Of a stretch of 64,000 nucleotides of DNA, positions 1 to 13,021 are shown in pieces. Under the pieces are notes generated by a model, which did no database searches, had not been told where the DNA came from, and saw only the letters and a program-made list of their open reading frames with translations. The position numbers were made by a program, and so were the translations under genes. Source of the stretch: Opisthocomus hoazin (Eukaryota; Chordata; Aves; Opisthocomiformes; Opisthocomidae); contig NC_134454.1 in assembly GCF_030867145.1 (NCBI RefSeq), positions 71,282,308-71,346,307 of the forward strand, in the 5' to 3' direction. How positions within the stretch are numbered: the first letter of the stretch is position 1; each line of letters opens with the position of its first letter.

Positions 1-3000
1 ACTGAAATAGGGAGTTCCTCTTTGTTTACCACTGTTTCTGCATACTGCATGTTGCTTTCTTGCATTGCAATCATCTTGACAGGAAATTTTACACGCACAA
101 AAAATAACGTAGTCTGTGCAAGGGACATTCTACCTGCTCCCTGTTTTTTAAAAAATAACTAATGTCTTAAGGATTTGTGAGACTGATTTGTATTAGCTTG
201 TTTACTGACCCTGCAGCATGGAAAGCACAGCCGCTGAGAACCTTAATAGGATACCTTAAAGGCAGGCAGTTTCGTGTTAGTACAAAGGCTAATCCTGAAG
301 TTTCACTAAGTGAAAACACAGTTGACAAGTTAGTTGATTCCTCTTCTAAAGTCACAGCATAATCTTGTCAAAGGCAGAACTGTTATTTTGCTGGAAATTT
401 CCTGAAAGGTAGATTAGCAAACAGATGTATGCGAATAAGAGTATTTGGGGAAAATAGGTGACATAAACAGCCAGACTAAGTAAGAATATTTTCAGAAACT
501 ATACAAAAGTTGGATAATGATTTTCATTGAAAGTCGTTTTCCATAAGAGAAGCTAATTCAGCTGTGGAGGCTTTATTACTAGTTAGAAATGTGACTGATT
601 TTAAATAAGGATTGCTTCCTTTGTCACTGACTCATAGAGTACTACTGTTATCATAACATTGCCAAGGCATCTATATTGTAATTAAGGGCCTTCCAGTGTT
701 TGTACTATAAGCTTCTCTTTTCAGGGGATTGTAACTTGTTCTTTCAAACTTCCTCTTGGCTAAATGTTACTTAGAAGAAAAAAGTATTCATTGTAAACAA
801 CATTTGCAATATATTTGGAAAAATCTCATTTGGTTCCAGTAACACAGTGCATATTTCCTCTTTCCAAGTTTTCCCCGTTGTAGGTTTGCAGTTTTTTGGC
901 AGCCTTTTGTGGATTTTTTTAAAACCTTATAAACCGATTTTGTCCATTACAGAAACATGCCAGGTCACTGGTTCACCATTCAGTCCATCGCAGCAGGGTG
1001 TGTGCGGATCAGTTGCAGGACTGGCGCACTGGTGAACGTGGTGCCTTGCACCTTCAGCTACCCTCGTACATGAGTGGCCGCAAACACAAACTAGTGACAT
1101 GTCAGTGGTTCCTCACCGATTCTGCATGTTTTCTGAGATTCGTAGCTCCTCTTTTCAGGGCTTTAAGCAACATATCTTTCCACTCTGAGCATTTATTTTT
1201 TTAACGTTGAAGTTTATTGTAGTTTCTCAGTAGTTTATTTGGGAATAAGAAAATAGCAAGGATCAGCTTTTAAAGGCTTATAAAAGCCATTCCTCTATTA
1301 CTTGCAATTATACTCTTTGTTAAACAAAATGTTTGTAATAGTTTTTTGATTACTTTTCAATTTCCACAGATTTCTTGCACTGCTCCCTCAGAATTATTTC
1401 TGCCCAAATGTATGGCCTGATGGTCACTGTTTTAACTTGCTTCCTGTTATCATAAAGAAGCTGGGAGAAAATGGCAAACTCCTTGTTTAATTTTGTGATA
1501 GAATAGGCAGAAAGCCTGAAGGGCATCTCTTCTTGCTTTGATTTTCCTCTCCTGCCAGGTCAATCACCTCACTCCTAATACTTTTGGAACTACCCAAGAA
1601 CTGGAATTGTTCATTTCAAAACACAGAGAGGAGCCCTGTGCTGGTTTGGTTCTCTCTGCTCAGTTTAGACAGGACCCAGCTGCCCATCAGTTTCTCTTGT
1701 GTGGGTTAAGGAGGCTCCTTTCCCTGGATTTAAAGAGGAACTAATCTAATTTACAGTTCCAGATTCTGTCTTAGCTGACGTGAGCGTAGAGACTACAGAG
1801 TACCTGGATTTCACCAAGGTCCCTGGATTTCTGTCCTGTTTAGGGATGGTGACAATTAAGAAGTGGTGGGGAGGAGTGAAAGAATTGCTTCCCAGAGGAG
1901 GCAGGCAGTTTGGGGAGGCAAAAAAAGGGATTCAGAGCTTTTACTGCTTTTTCATTGAGGAGTAGTTAGAAGGCGAGAGATAAATTTTTTCCCCTTTCTT
2001 CTCACTAAAGTTATGGACGAAAGGGTACAGCAAATACAAATAAGCCCAACTGTATTGCATTCTTAAAACCATACTTATTTGTACCATGAGTCTGGTCCAA
2101 AAACTTTAGAGTTTCCAAGTTGCATTTTGGTCACGATTTCCCAACTATGCACTGTTGGAAGGTGCTACATGACTAACGTGCAAGAGGCCCAAGTAGTCGC
2201 TGAGAATATGGCTGTGGCATATGCCAGTGGCCACTTAGACTAGGACCTTTTGATGCTTAATGCTTTTTCTTTAGGAAAATGCCAGCTGCCCAGGAGCAGT
2301 AATTTTTCTTTCAGAACTATTTTGAATTCGCTTTTTCTTACTAATACAGTGATCATTCCTCACCACAGGTTGAAACAATACCTCATAACTGCTTAAGGCT
2401 AAGACTAACGCTTAACTTTTACTTTGAATGTAGTTCTTCTGTGGTTTTGTGTTGTGGATGGACTTAATGGATGTGTACTCTTTTAATGTCTGTAAACATC
2501 TTCACCTTTTTATGGAGGAAGTAAAAGCGTTCATAGCAGCTCACGTCACACTTGCTTGTCTAAAGTGTTGTTGAATGTTCTGACTGTGGTAGAATACGTA
2601 AGTGCCATGCAGTTTGTATTCAGATGACCAATCTCAATTGTTTCTTTTCTTCTTTTTTTTTTTTTTAATCTTTTGACGTGTTCATCGTTTAGGTGAAATA
2701 AACTTAGGCACTAGGCTCTACTTTCCATGCAAGTTCATTAAGGAGTGAACATTGTCTTTTTAAAAAAGATACTGTGCTTTAATGTTCTTTAGCCATCTGT
2801 TAAATTACTTTTTGTGTGTGTGTGTGTGTATGTGTACGTGCCCACATTGGGCTGCTTCTCAGACCTGTGGCTGTCTGCAGTGTCTCAGCCGTCAGAATGA
2901 AAACATTATCAATCAGTATCCAACAACAGCTGGTTTTGACAAGCTTTTGTCTGCTGCCTGATGCTTTACAACTTATCAGTAAGACCTCTTTGTCTACCCC

Positions 3001-3500
3001 CTCTGAGCTGGTAATCTTACTGCATCCATGTTGTATCCTGTACTTGTACCTCTAGCATTTGTATGGGAAAAAGTTAAATCTTAGTGGGTTTTGATATTCT
3101 TTCTTGCTGTATAATGCTCCATGTGTATCTTAGCTTGCCTCTTCAAATGCGCTATACAAAAATCTGTGATGTATTATTTCATTTAAATTCTTGCATTTCA
3201 TTATATTTATAGAATTTGCAGATTTTTGTACTGTTATTAGTTAATACAGTTGCCTTTTTGTAATGGCAATTAATTTATATTACAAAAGTTTGTATCTTTA
3301 CTGTAGTTGAAAGTATTAGTTAACTGCCATATTGTCTTGACTTTATACTAAAAATACAGTGTCTATACACAGAAGTTGACCCGCTCAAGTGGACAACTGC
3401 TGACGTGAGGAACTTGTACTGTTTGTGATTTATACATGATTTCCACTATCAAAGAAAAAAAAGAGGAAAAAAAAAGAAAATAAACACTGTGTAGGGTTGA
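1..3500 (+). other. Possible 3' UTR end, candidate ARL15 (no coding sequence seen)
   Basis: No convincing coding exon is visible here; all ORFs are under 80 codons. The stretch is AT/U-rich, especially 3,060-3,480, and has candidate polyadenylation signals AATAAA at 2,697-2,702, 3,479-3,484 and 3,575-3,580. This fits a long 3' UTR read on the plus strand. From vertebrate gene order, the gene downstream of NDUFS4 in convergent orientation is ARL15. NDUFS4 is on the minus strand at the right end, so a plus-strand ARL15 terminus would be expected on this side. The link to ARL15 is inference from synteny only; none of its C-terminal codons lie in the window. It could equally be plain intergenic DNA. 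Confidence 0.3.
2812..2840. repeat. Short (TG)n microsatellite
   Basis: An imperfect TG dinucleotide run interrupted by TATG and TACG. A small ORF starting inside it is a by-product of the repeat. Confidence 0.8.
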
Positions 3501-6500
3501 GTTGCTAAGTTTGGATTTCTTGAGTAGTAGCAAGTTTGGGAGTATGGCGTATTACCTTGATTTGGAATCTTCAAAATAAATTATTTATTCCTAGATTAAT
3601 ATACATATTACTGTATAATCATTTCTAAATTATACGTAGTTACACATTTACACACACATATATATAAAATATAAAATTGCAAAAAATTGGCCGATTTATT
3701 TCCACAGCAAGTTGTTATTACTCTGGAAATATGTCTAAAAGATATTGCAGGTGTATTGGTGGAACAAAGATTGGAATAATCTTTATGCAGTTATTTCATA
3801 ATGTTGAACTGATGGACATGTTTATATGACTACAATTTATTTTTAAATAAAATGGCATGGCAAAGTACATATACCAAAAAAAAGCTACAGAAATTGAGCA
3901 AAGGAAAATACTGCAGGAAAAAATAAAAGCTTGCTGAGACAACTCAATATTATCCTGTCAAACACTGTTTGAGTAGAAGAGACTCTCACAACAGTTCTAA
4001 CAGTTGATGGAAGTACCGCACTGCTGAGCTGGACTGGAGTTGCTGATTCAGCTACTGAGGTATGCTTTTTTCATTTTATTATTATTAAATCTGCCTCTTA
4101 CCAACACTAGGATGGAAATGAAAGATCTGTAAACTCAGAATATTTTTTTAGTTCTTCTGTTTCATATAGGAACTGAAAATCTCTTAATCGTGCCTCGACT
4201 CTTTTAAGAATTTTCATTAGCTCATTAGCCCTTTGACCTAATAGTTCAAACAAATAAAAACATCTGTTTGTCTCAGCTGTAGGGTTAGTCATCCAGGACC
4301 TAGGTTAACACGAGGATGAGAGAGAGTCTTATGTCCTACGTAAGAACAAAACCCGTATATTTTTCAGTATCTGCAGTTGAAAAGGACCCCTGAAATCAAG
4401 TAGGGCTGGTGAACTCTGTTAGGTGAAAAGCCTGAAAAAGATCATTACCCTTCTCAATCCTCAGCCCTCATGGGTGAACTGACTAACTTCTTTGTGTACG
4501 TTGGACTGAACATCAGGTCTAATTTAACTAGTTCTGAGACATTTACACATAGTGCTCGCTGCTTATAATGTATTTTAGCTTTTATCACAGCGATATTTAG
4601 AGAAGCCAAAGTATGCTGTATATATTGCTTGTTCATTCATCAGATTTCATAGGAAAATGTAGTATGTGGTATTCTGGTGGGTTTTGATGGAATATATTCA
4701 AGACAGCCTTGTTTGGGGAGTGTATGTTTGTGCATCAAGCATGTTCAGCACTTCTATTTATGATGTCTTAATTATGCCTTAATTTTTTAGTCACTTAAAC
4801 TGGCTAGAAAAGGCAGATATTCAGATGTGAATAGTGGTGTGAACGATAGTCTGTGCAGCTGCAGTTACCTGTGGCAGTAAGGTGGGGAGAAGAGAAGAGA
4901 GAGATTTTAATCATCTGGTTGTCAGGTTTACAGTAAATGCAACAAAAGTGTTTAGCAAAAGGTCCTGTGCTGGTCTGCGATGATTATGGAAAATTAAGAG
5001 TTGAGGGTGTGAAGAGGAGGAATGGCATAATGCTTGCCCAGCCATACTACTATTATGGGAATAGAGGGACTCATTGCCTGAAAATAGCCTGGTTTTGGTA
5101 AAGACCATATTTGTAATGAAAAGCTGTTGTATAGTTAATTTCTAAGCACAGAAACGTTTCCTTGTGAAAAATCTATACATATATTTGAGAACCTGCCCAC
5201 ATGCTAATAAGGAAGAGGCATGAATTGTACCTACTATGCTTGTGGGCAATGGTTGTTTCAATTCGCACTATTAGATTGTGAGCTAAAACTGACAAAAAAT
5301 AAAACCAGCAATCACAGCATTTCTTTTTTACCTGGCACCTTGAAATAGTGAAATGCTGTTGTTCATTTTTATTATTATGTCATGTAACTGTAATTTATTG
5401 CATTTCAGTGTGCACTGGAAAGTATTTGCATGTATTAAGTAAAACAAGACAAAAATAAATCCTTTTGTGGTTTTGCAACTTCTGTGTTGGAAGAACTGCC
5501 CTCTTTCTAAGGAGACAGTTACGTTGGAGTACAGAAGCCTCATATTATAGCTTTGTTATAAGTTACTGCTAACTGAAATGCTAAATCTTGGAAATCCCAA
5601 ACAAAAGATCTGGTACTCTCTAAAGGCATAGTCCCCAAAATAGAGTCGAGGAGACAGCAAAATCATGACTTGTATATGTATGTTGCAAAACTGAAGCAAG
5701 TGTAATGGCCTATCACATAGCAAAGGACTTGGTATTTTAACAATGTGACACTCTTGGATTTGGAAGGTTGATAGATTTTTCAGGATCAAAAGGGCATTTC
5801 GTAAAAAGTTTAATTTTATGGTAGGTTATATTTTGGTCCTGTCAACTTTGACACAGTCCCTTTAAAGCAACAATTCCTGCTGTGTGTTAAGGTTGGCACT
5901 CTAAAAATTTCTTCTATGGAAATTAATCCATTCTGCATTCTGTTAGCACATACAAAAATAGCATTTCCTGTCCTGTGTCACCTTATTTTGTTTACCTGAA
6001 AGCACATACATTTTCCACTAATACACATCTTGTTATTTTTGAAACAAAAGCTTCATGTACAGCTTATAGTAGGCGTTGTTTGCTGCCATGTTCTACAGCA
6101 TATCCTCAGAGAAGCTTATGCACCCAAATTACAGTGTTATTGTATACCTTTCAAAGACCTCATGTCTGCCAGTATCAAGATTGTGTAATTTTAGTGCTTA
6201 TAACAACAAATGTCTACTGGCAAAACTATATCAGAATTATTTTATTATAGCACTCCCATGTATGATGTCTTTGTAAGACCTAGAGATTCAAGATGTGAAT
6301 GGGATTGTACTATTTAAAAATAATGCCGATTAAACTGCAGTATCTGGGAAATTGCTTTTTTATTTAACAGTGGAATGAACAGTGCAATCTCATTGCCTCA
6401 ATATTTACCTTGCAACAGAGTAGAAAAGAGCACACATGGTCAATAATGTAAATTATAACAGCCTTAGCCCATCTTTACTAAATTGCTTTGTTTGCCATTG

Positions 6501-8880
6501 AGATAATTGTAATCCTCTCTGATTTATACGCGTGTGTCACTTGAAAGCCTTCCTTCAAGGATGTGAAACTAAGGTTAATTTAAAAAGGAAAATGCTAATT
6601 GCCTTTTCTAAAAATGTTTTTTGTGCATGATTTGCAGCAGTGTGACTGATGCAGAAAAGTTCACTGTTTACCTTTAAAATATAGAGCATGACCTTTTGGT
6701 TACAGTAAATACAGTACTGCAAGTCTGCTAAAGTCATCACATATACTAAAGGTATTGAGACCATTTACCTCACATTCCTCCTTACCAGCTTCCACAATTA
6801 ACATGATCCACAGCTGAAAAAATAATTCTAGTTGTCAGTGATAAATGGGGTGAAATCGTCAATCAGTGAAGTCGACAGCATTATTTTAAAAAGATATTGC
6901 AAACAAATGTTTACCCAAGGATAGCAGTATGTTGCTGAGATTTTGTTCCTGGGGGTTCTCTCATTTCATTCACATGGCAAACTGACTTTAGTGCTCACTT
7001 TCAGACTAAAGAGAGCTTCTTTTGTTTTGTTTTTTTTTTTTCTGTAGCAGGAAGAATACCAAACACTCGAGTACCAAAGTCTTTAGCAGAACCAGAAACA
7101 TTCCTGGTAGAGATCTGAGACAGAAATTTAGCTTTTTGTGTGTTTCTTTTCTTTTCTTGGTGTGATGTGCAGACCTGAGGTTTCAGTTCAGGCCTCTCTC
7201 CTCTCAGAGGTGCCAGTAATAAGGAGTCCACTATTATGGGCTATATAAATACCTTGCCTATTTTTAGCGCTTGCTTTTGATCTCTGAAGAATTTTAATTT
7301 CAAGGTCAGATGTTGTGTGGTGGTTTGATATGTAGATGTATTGGCGACGTAGACATTAAAGAAAATGCATACAGTCTATAAAGAAGATATCTCTCGTTTT
7401 CTCCATTCCCAGTGCTGAGGAGAAATGTTCCATAAAACTGCTTTGGGATGGTGAATCTTGTTCCAGTTGCTTGTGAGAGATTCAGCAGGCGGTTTTGCCT
7501 TTAGGTTTGGGTCAAATCAAATGGAAGAGAGACTGTTTCTTCTAAGTTTGGCATTTTATACTACCTGGATACGGGTGATTAGCATGTTCTCAAGCACTTC
7601 ATCTGTGAGAACCACTTCACATCAAACCTGATCGAGGCTTGAAGGAGGTGGTCACTACTAATCCAGGTTTCCAGTTACTTATTTGATCCTTTTAATTCCT
7701 GCCTGCATGTAAGGTTTAAAAAACCCCTCGTTGTTCACACTTGTTTACACATCTGTCCTGGATCACGCAGGTGTGCCCTTGGAGTGATTCTTGAGGCAGG
7801 TCTGGAGTTCCCCTTGCACTTGAAAGGATCAGTTACTTCCCAGTTGTCTCCAGATGGGACAGTGTGTTGTGGCCTCACTCTACCAGAGTGTGCATGAAAA
7901 CCCATTTCTCACCGTCTTTGGCATTTCCATATTTGCATATTTTGGATGGGAACTGTGGTTCATGCAATAACTTGACTTTGATTATGGGTTTATCTTTTAG
8001 TAAAACAGACTATTACAGGAGGACTAGCTCTGAGGTCCTGTTTTATGATTAAAATTACAGGTTACGGTGAAAATAGTAAGTAGAAAATGTAGCTGTTAGT
8101 CAATGGGTTTGAGTATAATGAAAAGCCAAGATCAAGGGTGTCCTTGTCCAGCTGACTGATGCTGAAAATGGGCTCTCATTTGCTCATCTTGGAATTAAAC
8201 TAGAAAAAGTTGCCAAGAGTAGACATCATCCAGTTCAGCAAGAGGGATGCAGAAGGTTAGCCTAGTGTAATTGGAGATACAAGCCACCATTGCAAATGGC
8301 ACTGAGACCTCTGTCTCTCTGTTGGGAAGCAGGGATAGCCATCTGCCTGAACCCATGACCTGTAGACCATTAGATATGTAACATGTCCACCACAGAGCTG
8401 AGGGAAGACACAAGTTTGAGGAGATACTGATAGCGTCTTCACCTTGCCAGGCCATGCCAACCAACTCTTCCTCCAGAGAGGGGTTCCAAAGTCCGGTGGC
8501 CACTGTCCCGGCAGAGCCCACCGCTCGCCAGTGATGTGCCTCGAGCGCAGGAGCCCTGCCTGACTTGTTACAAACCACACGGGGTTCAGGAGCCACAAGC
8601 CAGCCATGCCTGGGTTACTGAAAGAAGCACTTTTCAAGACGGTGAAAGAAATACTGAAATGGGAAAATCGGTAACGGTGGCGTGCCTCCACACCTGTCAT
8701 GCTCTGTTACAATTTCAGTCTTTGATTGTTGGTCCCATAAAGGTGTCGGGTTTTTCATGTTATTAAAGCAATTACAGTTATTATACTAAATTTGTCCTTT
8801 CTGAAGGGAGCAAGAACAAATGAGGGAGGATTTGCATACAAATTGAGCCTGGATGTGGGGGGAAATCACAGCAGGCCTGC
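3501..8880. other. AT-rich intergenic sequence, no gene recognised
   Basis: Both strands hold only short ORFs, apart from two overlapping minus-strand frames of 133 and 147 codons at 8,195-8,700 that match no family I recognise. There are no tRNA-like boxes, long tandem arrays or clear transposon ends that I can support. Confidence 0.6.
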
Positions 8881-8899
8881 TCAGCAGACAGATGAGGCT

Positions 8900-9340
8900 C
8901 TAAGGAGAGATTATAAAGGAGTGCGGGCCGGAGCCACCCTGGTTTGCAGCCCTTTGCTGGTGACCCTTTGAGGAATGTGTCCCTAGTGTCTGGCAGATGC
9001 GTTTGAACGAGAGACAGTTTGGCGCACTGTCATCCCGGGCAGATCAAAGCCCGCTCCTCGGCCGGCCTGAGGAGACATGTGGAAGGCCTCCCCTCCCCCG
9101 GGCAAGGCCTTTCCCCGGCGCCTCTCCGTGCTTCTCGGAGAAGTGCCTCCGTGCAATGGTAGCTGTCCCGTCCCCCGTGTCACCCCGCTTTCGGGTGCAC
9201 CGACTCGCCTCAGTAGCAGGAGCACACACACACACACCCCCCCTGCGAGCATGGCGGCATCCCCCTGGGAGCCAGCGAGCCAGGCCCCTGGGCGGCTGCA
9301 GCAGGGCTGTGCCGTGTGTCACGGCCCGGCAAGGGCGTCA
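8900..9340. promoter_or_regulatory. GC- and CpG-rich patch with TATA-like element
   Basis: Within AT-rich surroundings, roughly 8,990-9,330 is GC-rich with many CpG dinucleotides, including clusters around 9,030-9,065 and 9,110-9,200. A TATAAAG motif sits at 8,912-8,918 just upstream, on the plus strand. A short (CA)n run is at 9,223-9,237. This could be a small CpG island with promoter or enhancer activity, or an unrecognised GC-rich insertion. The overlapping ORFs on both strands (up to 136 codons) look like by-products of high GC. No downstream gene is visible to assign it to. Confidence 0.3.
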
Positions 9341-11590
9341 GCTCACCAGCGCACATGTTTGTGGTTCAGAAGAGCACAGCCAGGCAGAGATTTCAAAAGC
9401 TGGTTGAAGTGGTAATAGCATTGGCTTTTGGGCATGGGAAGCCATCTGCAATGTCCTGGTTTCTTTACGCAAGGTTCCCCTTCTGTTTCTAGGGTCAGGG
9501 AGAGGATGCTTTTCGCTCACAAAAAGGCTATCAAAAACATAGGAAATACATTGATTTATTGCCTGGGGCTGAGTTTTATACCCTGAGACACTGCCAGAGA
9601 AGGAGTGCCCCGTGAAGACTGGCCGTGTGAAGGGCACACGAGCGCGTGGCCCTCTCTGGTGACTCAAAGAGCTCAGAGCTCACACGTTGTCACCGACAGC
9701 ATGACAGCTGCTGGGAACTCCCTGCTCACCAGCATCCTGACGTGATACAGCCTGTTGACTTCAAAAGCGAGCATTGGTAAAGGGAGAAAATGCAGATGGG
9801 AACAGTGAATTCTTCGATTTTAGTCCTGTCTCTGGACCTTGCTTCCTTGACTGTCTGAGCCTCTCCATGGATGTGATACTGTTTTGCTGCTGCTTTGAAC
9901 ATAGATATGTGGCTCTGGGGGTGTGTTACCTTCTGTGAAGCACTTAAATACAGCAGAATGTGGGATTCTATAGTGGCTATGGGGCTCATACCTTTACATG
10001 CATGTAAAGATATAGCCTGTAAGCTTTGTGCTAGACACTTTCCACCGAGAGAAGTAGAGAGAGGTTTCTAAGTACTTTGGGTATTCCACAGCTGCCTCTT
10101 TAAAAGAGAAACTGCTGGGTAATATGGAAACTAGAGGTTTTGCCACTTCAAGCAATCAAATTTGGGAAAGTTTATGGTCGGGTTTAAATGTTGAAAATTG
10201 ATTCCTTTGTTAGGTTTGGACTAGTTTCAGCCCAGCAAGCCTGGTAGTGAGTAACTGGTGTGTAAATTTATTTTCTGATATCACTAGTAGCTCAATAGTG
10301 TATCTGCAAAATACATTACTTTTACAAATGAACCTTTGGATCATTAGGTTGTCCTCACTGACACAGCCCTGGAACACACTGTTTAAATAAGGAAGGATAC
10401 TGTTATACTTTATTTAAAGTAATGTCATTTAATGCTAAATGAGATACTTTAAATTCCTGTAGATGTAAAAGAATGCAGTTTCGCTTTTTTAGGAAAAAAA
10501 AAAACAGTTTTACAGTTGTTTTTATAAGTGGAAGAATGTTCTGTAGTGGTGTATCTTCATGGGTCAGCATTTTCAATTGTATTATAGGGCAGCAATGAAG
10601 TTGCTTTCCTGACTTAACATTTACAAATTTAGGATAGCAAAACCAATAAAAGTATGTTGCATTTTTCATTAAAATTTAACTGGCAACAGCCTGTCTGCTT
10701 GAAGGTACATATTACTTTTAAAAAAGTCTTTAACAGTAACAAGTGTAGCAGATACCCTAAATTAGAACATGCGGGTGATGCTGGATCATCTCTTTAAATA
10801 TTTTGAAGAGTTCCCTGGGTTTCAATGTCAGACCTGTTTCAACTGTAAAAGAGTAACTGGTTAGAGTATGAGCTACCAGAGTCGTGGCTATTGCTGAGTA
10901 TCTACAGCTTGACGGTGACAACGGTTCTGCCTTTCAGTCATGGTTCAAGACTGATCCAGAAATATTAATTTATTTCTATAGTTAAATCAATTATATAGAA
11001 GTTACTCTCTGGGCATTCAAATACAGGATTACCAGCTTTTTACTTGGGTATCTTACTCCATAGCTGCAGAAGCAATAATTTCCTTTTTTGCACTATGCCT
11101 TTTAAATTTGAGAAAACAACTGAAAAGATAATGAGGCAGGAAAGCTAACTCTCCTCTTCCAGGCAATGAAGAGAAACCACTTGGCAGGTAAAACATCCTG
11201 CTCTAGAAATCCTGGTGGACTCATTGATTTACAAAGATCTATTCAGTTCTCACAGTTATTAAACTAGAGGTATTAAGATTTGGAGGACATCACCAACTGG
11301 TCTTAGTCACAGTGCAAGTAATCAAATTTCTCCAGTGTTATATTTTTGCTGACTTTTTAAAACAAATAATTAAACCTTTACTTCTGACCACTCCATAGGT
11401 TAGTAACCTAATAGTAAAGAAAAAGCTCAAGCTTCTGAAATTCAGTCATGCTTGTGAATATATTTTTCTTTATAGTATTTGATACCTAAAGAATGCAGAA
11501 ATACTTTTTTCTTTTTTTTAAATCAATATTTTAAAAATTTTTAGTTGCTTTATTCATTGCTAATTTTGCTCTGATGAGGACTTTTTCATA
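9341..11590. other. Intergenic sequence, nothing recognised
   Basis: AT-rich DNA with only short ORFs (about 110 codons or fewer) and no recognisable repeat family. Confidence 0.55.
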
Positions 11591-11593
11591 CAC

Positions 11594-11660
11594 AGAATAG
11601 AATAGAATAGAATAGAATAGAATAGAATAGAATAGAATAGAATAGAATAGAATTAGAATA
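11594..11660. repeat. (GAATA)n microsatellite, tail of a CR1 copy
   Basis: About a dozen near-perfect copies of a 5-bp unit directly abut the 3' end of a minus-strand CR1 fragment. Read on the minus strand it is (CTATT)n. CR1 elements end in short tandem repeats of this general kind, so the array probably grew from the LINE tail. Confidence 0.9.
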
Positions 11661-11940
11661 GTTCAGTTGGAAGGGATCTACGGCAAACACCTAGTCCAAC
11701 TGCCTGATCACTACAGGGCTGACCGAAACAGAAAGCATGTTCTTAAGGGCATTGCCCAAATGCCTCTTCACCACTGACTGGCATGGGGCATCGACCACCT
11801 GTCTAGGAAGCCTGTTGCAGCGTTTGAGCACCTTCTTGGTAAAGAAAGGTTTCCTCATGTCAAGTCTGCACCTCCCCTGATGGACGAGGCTTTGAGCCGT
11901 TCCCACACCTCCTGGCACTGGATGCCAGGGAGAAGAGATT
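11660..11940 (-). mobile_element. CR1 LINE 3' fragment (copy A)
   Basis: On the minus strand this encodes the typical CR1 ORF2 C-terminal wording: a FFTKKVLKRCNRLPR-type stretch, then the 3' UTR with a GTTGGAC-like motif and the microsatellite tail. The block 11,715-11,870 matches 18,420-18,575 at 152 of 156 positions with no gap. The fragment is 5'-truncated, as most CR1 copies are. It is non-coding in effect. Confidence 0.85.
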
Positions 11941-11942
11941 GC

Positions 11943-12475
11943 ACAATCATAGAGTCATGAAGGTTGGAAAAGACCTCGAAGCTCATCAGGTCCAACCGTC
12001 AGCCCATCCCCACCATGCCTGCTAAACCATGTCCGGAAGTGCCATATCTACAAGGTTTTTGAACGCCTCCAGGGACAGTGTCTCCACCACTTCCCTGGGC
12101 AGCCTGTTGCAAGGTTTTACAACTCGTTCAGTGAAGAAATGTTTCCTAACAGTCAATCTAAACCTCCACTGACACAACTTGAGGCCATTGCCTCTCGTCC
12201 TATCACTAGTTACTTGGGAGAAGGGACCAACACCTGCCTCACTAGAACCGCCTTTCAAGTAGTTGTAGAGAGGGACAAGGTCTCCCCTCAGCCTCCTCTT
12301 CTTCAGGCTCAACAATCCCAGTTCCCTCAGCTGCTCCTCAGAAGACTTGTGCTCTAGAGCCCTCACAAGCTTCGTTGCCCTTCTCTGGACACGCTGCAGC
12401 ACCTCTGTGTGCTTCTTGGAGTGAGGGCTCCAAAACTGAAGACCGTACTCGAGCACCTCCCTTTGCACTTCCCCT
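11943..12475 (-). mobile_element. CR1 LINE 3' fragment (second subfamily)
   Basis: A separate minus-strand CR1 fragment begins right after copy A. Its 3' end is at about 11,943, with a CATAGAGTCATGAAGGTTGG-type end. Reading leftward from about 12,475 it keeps a long open stretch with ORF2 C-terminal landmarks: [53 protein letters not shown] and RLPREVVE. The reverse transcriptase core is missing, so this is a 5'-truncated dead copy. Its sequence differs clearly from copy A, so it belongs to another CR1 subfamily. Confidence 0.88.
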
Positions 12476-12492
12476 CCAAAGGATGCCGGGCA

Positions 12493-12590
12493 GTGGGCGG
12501 GGCTGTGGCGCATGGGGTCCACATCACCCCCATGTCTCAGTGCCACCACCCGGCAACGCTGCAGTCACAATGGCCCGGGCCAGTATAAAG
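12493..12590 (+). promoter_or_regulatory. Promoter-like cluster: GC box, RFX half-site, TATA box
   Basis: Directly 3' of the CR1 fragment there is a GC box (GTGGGCGGGGCTG, 12,493-12,505), a GGCAAC half X-box (12,552-12,557), an ACAATGG SOX-type site near 12,567 and a TATAAAG (12,584-12,590). The first ATG with a following open frame is at 12,637, giving an expected 5' leader of about 20-30 nt. The spacing is that of a compact TATA promoter. Function is inferred from motif order only. Confidence 0.35.
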
Positions 12591-12636
12591 GGGACATCCT
12601 GCTGCTGGGGCAGAGCTGCCCGGGGGCAGCCCACAG

Positions 12637-12875
12637 ATGTCGCAGAGGAAGTCCTTGAGGAGCCGACGCAATTACTTGGGGGGGGGCTGAGGGAGGAAGA
12701 CTGGGGGAGGCTGGGCAACGCTACTGGAGAGGAGAAGCACCAGCAACACCTGGAGATGCCCGAGGCTGTCGGGCCTTTCCAGCTGGAGAGCAATGGCCAG
12801 AGCAAGGGCATTCCTTCTGGAGGAGCACTGCAGAGCTCGCTGTCCTCATCCCCTGCGGAGCCAGAGGCAGCAGCC
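12637..12875 (+). pseudogene. Candidate first exon of an unidentified gene, interrupted at a G9 run
   Basis: An ATG 47 nt after the TATA box opens a basic N-terminus (MSQRKSLRSRRNYL). This frame stops at a TGA (12,688-12,690) just after nine Gs (12,678-12,686). The frame one base over continues openly as an acidic, serine- and alanine-rich segment (REEDWGRLGNATGEEK ... SSLSSSPAEPEAAA) up to a strong splice donor, GTAAGA, at 12,876. So a single missing base in a homopolymer is what breaks the exon. I do not recognise the protein with certainty. A basic start plus a later membrane segment faintly recalls SUN/SPAG4-type nuclear-envelope proteins, but that is a weak guess. It could also be a decayed duplicate or a non-coding transcript. 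Confidence 0.3.
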
Positions 12876-13021
12876 GTAAGAACGGGGATGCAGAGGTGTT
12901 ACCAGGGGTGCCAGTGCTTTGCAGCAGCCTCTGCTGTCCTTGCCTGGCATGGCAAGCATTCTTGCCAGCAAGGTCGATCAGGCAGGCGGCATTTGGCCAC
13001 CCCAGGAAGCCCCAGGGATGG

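Noticed and set aside
2816..3055. 79-codon ORF starting in the TG repeat
   Set aside because: The start is an artefact of the microsatellite; no other coding sign.
8195..8700. Overlapping minus-strand ORFs of 133 and 147 codons
   Set aside because: Two frames are open over the same DNA, and no domain, splice site or promoter supports either.
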